This document shows positions 56,911 through 64,000 of a DNA stretch of 64,000 nucleotides, piece after piece. The stretch is from Pictodentalium vernedei. Its lineage: Eukaryota > Mollusca > Scaphopoda > Dentaliida > Dentaliidae. Every line of letters begins with the position of its first letter. Positions within the stretch are counted from its first letter, which is position 1. The translations under genes and the position numbers were made by a program. Where the stretch lies: assembly GCA_031216915.1 (NCBI GenBank), contig CM062289.1:445246910-445310909 (forward strand), given 5' to 3'. The notes under the pieces were generated by a model, which worked only from the letters and a program-made list of their open reading frames with translations, was not told where the DNA came from and did not search any database.

Positions 56911-58022
56911 CAGGGACCAGCCTAGGGGGGAATTTTAGGGAGACTCCAAGTCTCCCTCCAGAAAAAATAGGGAGACTGCAGTCATGTAGGGAGACTTCAT
57001 TGGCAAATGGGGAAAATTAAGAATATTCACGTACAACCCCACCGCCCCTTCATATTTTCAATTTATGGTCCTCCATTAACGTCCAAATAATCCAGGTCCA
57101 GAGAACTTGTCTGTCTATGATGCATCTATGCCAGGTTAAAAAATCACAAAGTAATTATTGACTGAAAAATCCCCCACTGCTACCCTCTCCTTCATGCCAA
57201 TCCCCCAGCACCCTCCTGTGGTTGCCTTTCACCAAAGTCTACTAAGCTAATAATTTCCTAAGTCTGAAAGTGTGAACAGGACCAGATGTAAGAAGGTTGC
57301 TTGGGAGGTACTTTGTTAGTTAATAAACAAAATACATCCTGGGGTCGAGTATTTTGTAAAAGAAATGTCATTCCGCATCATTTTTATGGCATTCTGGTGT
57401 CATTCCGAGTCATTTCGTGTCATTCCGTTGTTTAGGAGGACCTTTTTCAAGATTGTCCACATGCACACTTGTGTCCTGTACAAAGCTTTTCTTGTCATCA
57501 CTAAAGCTTTTTTCCATGCGTTTCAATTCCACTCATGTTTTTCTGGTAATAGACGGCCCAACAGTTAACAGTCGTCAGCAAAACGAAATAAAAATACTGT
57601 GCTATAAAATACATCCGTTGTGTATACATTTTCGGCACCCTAAGCGACGTAACCTACTTTCAAACTGGGTTATTTTGTTGAGTCGCGTAAGTCACCTATT
57701 TTCTTTTCGACACTTGAAGCTCCGACTGAAACTCAACAAAATAGAAATAAAAAAAATCAGCCAAAAGCGACAATGGACAATTGATTGTCGTGTGATTTTA
57801 AATAAATGGACGTTTATTTGACGAATTAAAATGCCCATTTATCACACTCGAGCACATTCGATTTTGGAAAATAATCGTTTTCATGTAAATCTCGCATCAC
57901 TCAGTTCAGCCTTTCCTCATTTTGGCCAATTTGTAGAGGGTGACTTGTAACCACCCTGACTATTTTTCTAGGCGACTTTGGGCTTAGAAGGGTGACATAA
58001 TCGCCCTCACGACTGGTCCCTG
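56911..58022. mobile_element. Non-autonomous hAT element, 1.1 kb, perfect TSD
   Basis: CAGGGACCAG and CTGGTCCCTG ends; GTTGTGGG duplicated exactly at 56903-56910 and 58023-58030. AGGGAGACT (left) and AGGGTGAC (right) subterminal repeats. A 134-codon plus frame at 57417-57821 shows no transposase motif. Confidence 0.85.
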
Positions 58023-58446
58023 GTTGTGGGTTGTTATATTTTCATACATAGCACTTAGTTGTAAGAGTGTTCGAGATGGTCTAATGGTTGATGGATGGTT
58101 TGATTGATGGAATGATTGGTGTAGCATGACTCAGATCCACAATCTGGTAAGGACGACATACTTTTGTAGAATACTGTAATGTCATGTATTAATAGGTATG
58201 TGTCTGGTGAGGCAAAGTGAGATCATTATATATATTGACAACATATATTGTATGTGGGGGATAATTGATATGTACAAACCAGTTTAAATTTGGGACTGTT
58301 GTGGAAAATGTGTACTATCTTTATATTTTCAGAATCCCTGTTATTTTAATTGTTAAATAAGATTGTAAAATTGGTTCTACAACTGAGTTGATTGATTTAG
58401 AGCCCGAACACCTGAGTCTGAGATTTAGGGTTGGTTACAAATGTAT
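58023..58446. other. No recognisable feature
   Basis: AT-rich sequence continuing the hAT target region; no exon or repeat seen. Confidence 0.3.
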
Positions 58447-59850
58447 ATTATTACCACTTTATAGGGCGTTCCTTGGGTTATTAAAATGATCTGAGGTGGA
58501 CGATAAGACTCAATAACAGCCCGTAAAAATAGCGTTAATAATGAAAACGGCTCGCAAGCACAGAATTGTGGGTAATTTATGTTCCTGAAAAATGACACTA
58601 ATGGACTCGAAATTTTGTTGTCCATTTATTCCAACAAAGCGGATTAAGCCATAATTTATTTCGGATTATTAACTTCATTTAGGATTTAAAAGTGGTGGTG
58701 AGTATTGACACGATAAATAATCTCATTTTGTAAATAACGGCGTGAGCTTGTAGTTAAAGTGCTTCAGCCAAATTCCAGCAATCCTATTTTCAAGTCATCC
58801 AAATAAATTCTACTCAACTTTGATCTTTGTAAATAAACAGACGACAATTCGATTCTTCTATTTCTAAATCAAAAATGTCTGCAGTGGTTTGAAATGGCGT
58901 TCTTTGGTAAGTGGTAATAATAGTAATAACATATTCCTTTTCGGGCGTCATGGTACATTAATGGCCCTCGAAAAATGATTAACAGCCCTCGGGACCATTA
59001 ACGGCCCTTGACTTCATCTCGGGCCTTTAAGTGGTCCTCGGGCTGTTAATCATTTTTCTAGGGCCATTAATATAACAATAACATGTTCTTTTGAGGGCGT
59101 TATGGTTCATTAACGGCCCTAGAAAAATTATTAACAGCCCGTGGGCCACTTAAAGGCCAGAGACGAAGTCGAGGGCCATTAATGGTCCCGAAGGCTGTTA
59201 ATCATATTTCGAGGGTTGTTAATGTACCATGACGCCCGAAAAGGAATATGTTATTACTATTATTATCACTTACCAAAGAATGTCATTTCAAGCCTTGAAA
59301 TTTCTGGCTTTGAACTCATTTCTAGATTATCAAGGCCCTCTTCATGTAGCTCACTGTTTTGTGACATTTTTGATTTAGAAATAGCAGAATCGGATTGTCG
59401 TCTGTTTATTTACAAACAAAGGTCAAAGTTGAGTACAATTTATTTTGATGACTCGAAAATAGCATTGCTGGAATTTGGCTAAAGCGCTTTAAACTAACTA
59501 CAAACTCACGCCGTTATTTACAAAATGAGATTATTTATCGTATCTACACTCATCACCACTTTTAAATCCTAAATGAAGTTAATAATCCGAAATAAATCAT
59601 GGTTTAATCTGTTTTGTTGGAATAAATGGACGATAAAATTTGGAGCACATTGGTGCCATTTTTCCGGAACATAAATTACCCACAATTCTGGGCTAGTGGG
59701 TCGTTTTCATTATTAACGCTATTTTGGGGGCTGTTATTGAATCTTATCGTCCACCTCAGATCATTTTAATAACCTAAGGAGCGCCCTATAAAGTGGTAAT
59801 AATGAACCATAACGCCCTCAAAAGAACATGTTATTGTTATAATGAAATAA
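58447..59850. mobile_element. Long foldback element, arms over 500 bp
   Basis: ATTATTACCACTTTATAGGGCG at left is mirrored by CGCCCTATAAAGTGGTAATAAT at right (ending 59803). Inner segments such as AAATAATCTCATTTTGTAAAT (about 58720) and its complement (about 59517) keep the same order, with divergence and small indels. The centre (58940-59240) holds several nested GGCCCTCG palindromes. Related to 4345-4935. Confidence 0.8.
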
Positions 59851-61130
59851 TACAGGAAACTTTTTTTTCAACCATCACTAAATTCACCCTCTGGGGACCT
59901 CATTTTGCAGAAGACAGTCTGCTTATTTCCTGGCTTGATAACAATCATAACATATAACTTTCATTCGCCCACCCCACTTCCCAAATATATTCACAGCGAA
60001 TCTTTTTCTGTTACTAGTGTTAAGACTGATATTGTAGACATTCTAATAGATATATAAATATGTTGGTGTAATTTATCAGGCACACAGTTCTTGTTTGTTT
60101 GCACGAAATTTGGCAAAACAAATTTAAAGGTCCAAAAAGGCATAATTGTAGTTGGCGTTATTCTCGATTCGGCAAATCTTGCGCAGCTAGAACCCTGAAC
60201 CTAACAATCACGCCAGTCGGGACATTGGTCCATCATCTGTATTCAAATTTGATTTTAATTATGTTTTTAAAAATTGTGTGTTTTTTTTTGTTTTTGTTTT
60301 TGAGGTTTTATTTGAATCTTCTTTTGTCGAGCGTGGTGTTGATAGCGATACTATTAATAGTAACACAAAGAGAGGAAAGATGCTGTTGACCAAATCAAAT
60401 GAACTGCAACACTAAAAAAAACTCTCGCCTGACTTATGCGTGCAATTACTGTTACATAACATGTCAATAGAATTACATAAGAGTCAATGCGTCTGCAACC
60501 CTGAAATCCACAATTTTTACGCGACACAGCCACCACAAAGCCAGCGCCACAAATTTGAACGCGAATGAAAACAAAATGGCTACAGGCGATCAAAATTATA
60601 ACATGAAAACGGATCAATTTTGTTCCAAAACAGGGATCATATTTAAACGTCAGCGATGGATACTGAATTGAGGACTCGGACTCGGACGTAAAACACATAC
60701 TGAATCGAGGACTCGGACTCAAGTTTAGTGTTCCGATTTTGTTGAATTACCAGTGATTAACCACACGTAACAGCGATTTTGTCGTTGTGACGATCAGCAA
60801 AACTCGTTTAACTGTTAAACGGCCGTAACATATTCCCAATAGCCATCGTACTTTGTGGAATGCCCCTATATTTTTATATAAAGACTATCATTCATTTATT
60901 TAGTTGGGATAAGCTGACTTTTTGTGAACTATCGCTCGACTCCCTTCCGTCCCCATGGCTTCATTTAACCATTTACCTGCGATTAACTACCACACTCGAC
61001 CACGAATAATATCCGGTCAATGCTATTCCAAACTTGGAACCAAAGGCCGTAATATTACTTTGGTGTGGAATATCCTGTGGGCCCAAAACAGGCCACATGG
61101 ATTTAGTGTTGAAAATGTGTTTCCAATTTA
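59851..61130. other. No gene seen; small direct repeat
   Basis: GAGGACTCGGACTC occurs twice at 60671 and 60707. Otherwise unremarkable; short frames carry no motif. Confidence 0.35.
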
Positions 61131-61139
61131 AAACGTGTA

Positions 61140-61220
61140 CGGTATTCCGTGATCCATCTTTCGGTCCAAAGATGGATCACGGAATACCGGTGCGGTATTC
61201 CGTGATCCATCTTTGGGTCC
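61140..61220. repeat. Palindrome plus direct repeat
   Basis: GGTATTCCGTGATCCATCTTT at about 61141 is followed by its complement and then by a second direct copy at about 61194. The arm is 20-plus bases. Confidence 0.75.
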
Positions 61221-61379
61221 AAGCATTGGCGGCGCTTCATGGGCGGGGATGGGTGGAGCGGTGGGGGGGGGGGGGATGATGACATTTTACCCCATAAGCG
61301 TAGACTTTGCCTCGGACATATTATTTGTAACTCCAGAAAAGGGTGAATAAATAGAATACTTTGTACAAACACGAAGTGT

Positions 61380-62150
61380 TGCGAAGTTAATTTGTCTGAT
61401 GTCCTTAATAATTGATTTGATACATATTAAAGGGTGTCTTTTATTAATTTCGCTCTAAAATAAATTGTCAGTTGAGTTTTTCTAACTAAATGGTATTGAT
61501 ATATTTTTTAAAAAATTCAAAAAATTGCACAAGTTGGAAATGTACATTTTTGGCGCTCTCAAGAGACCCACCCACCCACACGTCACGTCTTGCAATTTTT
61601 TGGTGCTAACTATTTATTATCTTGTGCTATTTAAATATCATTAAAGTTATCTTCTGTCCCATGTTTTGATGATTTTCAAACCCTTGGAGGACGATTTGGG
61701 TCAAATTGCAAGCGAACGATTTGGCTGGCGGACGAAACGTCCGTATTCCTCATTGGAATGAGCTTTCAAAGGGCAGATCACGACAAATCGAAGACGAGGG
61801 GTGAGCTACCTTTGAAACCGAAGCAAGCCTCTGATACGTACGGTGGCTGATTTAGGCCACCCTCAATACAATTTTTTATCTCGAAACAATATTGCATTGT
61901 CGAGGACCATTTTCTAGCTCTTTTAAGCATTTCGTATGTGACCTCGAGATTTTACAAATACAGAGGAATTTTGACACAGGGAATGGCATACGATTGACAC
62001 ATGAACCTGCGCAGGCCCTTTAAGCCCATCATTCAGGGTCACCAATGATTTGTCCTCCGACAATACCCAACCACCAATACACTTTTCACACTCCCCCAGT
62101 GAGACTCCCAACAATACCCCCTCAGAACGACACCACTGTGAATCGGGTCC
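61380..62150. other. No gene or repeat recognised
   Basis: No exon-like frame with recognisable motifs and no clear repeat. Confidence 0.3.
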
Positions 62151-62925
62151 GTGAAGGCAGAAAGCAGTTAGCAATTCGAAATGTGAAGTCAGCAAGCAGT
62201 TAGCAGTTCGAAATGTGAAGTCAGAAAGCAGTTAGCAGTTAGCAATTCAAAACGTTGCCGCGGATATTAGATGTGTCTTGACGTTCGCCCAGAGGACGTT
62301 TCGTACCTAGACATTTCGTACCAACAATACTTTTTGTAAACCTGAGAAGGATTTGCCTTCCCCTCTTGTTCTTTCGGTACTCAGAAAAATGTCAGTAGGC
62401 TAAGCAGTTAGCAATTCAGAATGTCAAGTCAGAAAGCAGTTAGCAATTCGAAATGTGAACTCAGAAAGTAGTTAGCAGTTAGCAATTCCAAGTGTGAAGT
62501 CAGAAAGCAGTTAGCAATTCAAAATGTCAAGTCACGGATATTAGATGTTTCTTGACGTTCCGACCAGAGGACGTTTCGTACAAAGACATTTTGTACCGAC
62601 AATACTTTTTGTGAACCTGAGAAGGACTGTACGTGATTTGCCTTCCTTCTTTTGTACATAGGACGTTTCGTACCCAGGACGTTATCCACGATGAAGTAAG
62701 CAAGCTGTCGGGGAATATGTTTTGTTAACCAGCACCTGCCGCTTACCTCGCTTGCTTCTGTCGGTCCTAAAAGCCAGTAAGCAGTTGTCAGTTAGCGATT
62801 CAGAATGTGAAGTCAGCGAGCAGTTCGCAATCTGAAATATGATGTCAGCAAGCAATTAGCGGTTAGTAATTCGAGATGTGAAGTCATCAAGACGTTCACA
62901 GTTAGCAATTCGAAATGTCGTAGAT
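62150..62925 (+). repeat. Nested repeat: 37-bp AAGTCAG-AAGCAGTTAGC units in 270-bp blocks
   Basis: AAGCAGTTAGCAATTCGAAA-type units occur in clusters at 62158-62260, 62400-62540 and 62770-62920. Between clusters GGATATTAGATG-TTGACGTTC, CAGAGGACGTTTCGTAC and AACCTGAGAAGGA recur at 62260-62360 and 62525-62625. Higher-order period about 270 bp. Confidence 0.75.
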
Positions 62926-63179
62926 ATTGAATGCTTCAAGACATTTCACACACAAGGCGTTTCGTAAATTTGTGATCAATCCGGATCCGAATCTGTGGTC
63001 GTTTCGTGCAGGAGATTGGACGTTGTTTACCCATATGTTGGTAGGAGGGGGTGTACAAAATGTTGAAAACACGGCACACGAAAGGTACAGATCACTGAGT
63101 ATGAATTTTCAAAGATGACATGGAATAAAATCGGTAATCGGAAAGGCTGTACGGGTTACGAGCCTTCTTACTTTGTGAT

Positions 63180-63490
63180 TCGAGTCATTCGAGCAATAGT
63201 TGCGAGTCACTCGACATAAGACGGAATCCCACTTTTGGAATCCCTTTTTGGAATCCCATTTGTGGAATCCCTTTTTCGAAAACGCCTGTGGCTATGGAAT
63301 CCCTTTTTTCTGAAATGAGTCATCGAGTCGTTCGAGGAGTCACTCGATCGAGCAATTGCTCGGTGGCCCATTTGCTCGATGGGATTCGAGTCGTTCGAGC
63401 AATATGCCGAGTCACTCGATCGAGCAATTACTCTAAAGTTCATTTGCTCGATGGGATTCGAGTCATTCGAGCAATGGTTTATCAGTAACT
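63180..63490 (+). repeat. Tandem GAGTCACTCGATCGAGCAAT repeats
   Basis: A 72-bp unit is present twice exactly spaced (63337 and 63409), each containing CATTTGCTCGATGGGATTC. Partial units and TTTTGGAATCCC repeats precede them (63220-63300). Contains short palindromes TCGATCGA. Confidence 0.75.
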
Positions 63491-63669
63491 GCTCGATTGC
63501 TTATTGGGCTTGGGAATGCTTTTGATATACACAAGGGAGATAACTGCATTATGGGAAATCAGTCACTGGTAACTATAAGACTTGGACGAGAGAACCAGAG
63601 ATAGTTTGGACTGGATAGACTGTTAGTGATAGAGAAACATATGCAATAGGCATTAAAAATGGGATTCTG

Positions 63670-63960
63670 TGAAAATCAGGCCCTGTACTCCTATTCAATA
63701 GAACATACCCCGTGTACCCCTTGGTACTATAGCATAACGTGTTATTTTTATATGCCCAAAATGGAGCTTTACATGTTCGTTTGGGTGGTTTGGTGGAGAT
63801 TTTGGTGGTCTGTAAGGGTGGTCGGGTCTATTTGGGTAATTCTTCGAGAATTCTGGGAGAATTGTAAGTCAGAAATATACTCTAGTTCAATCGAACACAC
63901 CCCTAGGGGACTATATCACTACGTGCTACTATTATAAGCCAAAAGAATGGCGGTCCTAAA
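63670..63960 (+). repeat. Diverged duplication of about 200 bp
   Basis: ATTCAATAGAACATACCCC (63692) and GTTCAATCGAACACACCCC (63884) begin similar segments ending ATAT-GCCCAAAATGG and ATAA-GCCAAAAGAATGG. Confidence 0.5.
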
Positions 63961-64000
63961 TAGGATTATGAAAGAATTCGAAATAATACAAGTTGTCGGG

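Noticed and set aside
57417..57821. 134-codon plus-strand frame in the 1.1-kb hAT element
   Set aside because: No hAT transposase motif (no BED finger, no dimerisation region); composition looks like translated noncoding DNA.
60354..60722. 122-codon minus-strand frame
   Set aside because: No motif, no splice signals, and it overlaps a simple direct repeat.

Overview
This window is animal nuclear DNA dominated by transposable elements. It contains one recognisable host gene, spliced across the window on the minus strand. The signs of a metazoan are GT-AG introns up to 26.6 kb, tRNA-derived SINEs, hAT-, piggyBac- and Tc1/pogo-type MITEs, DIRS-type and APE-type retroelements, and many G/C homopolymer runs. 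Several array repeats start with an AACAAGAGGC-type motif and GCTCACCTGA and end with AGCTCAC/GTGAGCT hairpins, a style I associate with molluscs and other marine invertebrates. The phylum is therefore a guess.

Host gene: a BTB/POZ C2H2 zinc-finger transcription factor is assembled from three coding exons, 43768-43643, 17035-16213 and 9978-9173, all on the minus strand. The splice phases match exactly and give a 584-residue protein: BTB domain, acidic/serine-rich linker with an NLS-like and a SUMO-like motif, then seven zinc fingers. An in-frame stop and a strong acceptor just upstream of the first coding exon imply an unseen 5' UTR exon further right. Nearly everything between 10 and 43.6 kb is intron.

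Layout: 1-9 kb holds a SINE, a TTAA MITE, an 815-bp hAT element with a perfect 8-bp target duplication, 160-bp arrays, foldback elements and MITEs. 9.2-17 kb holds exons 3 and 2 with intron 2, which is full of palindromic MITEs. 17-43.6 kb is intron 1. It carries two DIRS-like tyrosine-recombinase retrotransposons head-to-tail (17965-24892 and 24893 to about 36710, coding strand minus), both broken. The first has recombinase and RNase H remnants but seems to lack RT; the second has RT and RNase H remnants but no visible recombinase. They share a junction that resembles a DIRS circle junction. Helentron/HINE-like tandem-repeat elements and hAT elements are nested in and beside them. 43.8-64 kb has no recognisable host exon. 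It holds hAT elements with perfect target duplications, nested MITEs, a non-LTR retrotransposon cut into three pieces, an 18-unit minisatellite, a 1.4-kb foldback and low-order repeats.

The most striking feature is the density of near-perfect 40-110 bp palindromes at the centres of otherwise unrelated element families. In at least two cases both arms of a copy carry matching differences from other copies. Coordinates of repeat edges are by eye and usually good to about 5-20 bases; splice sites and target duplications were read base by base.
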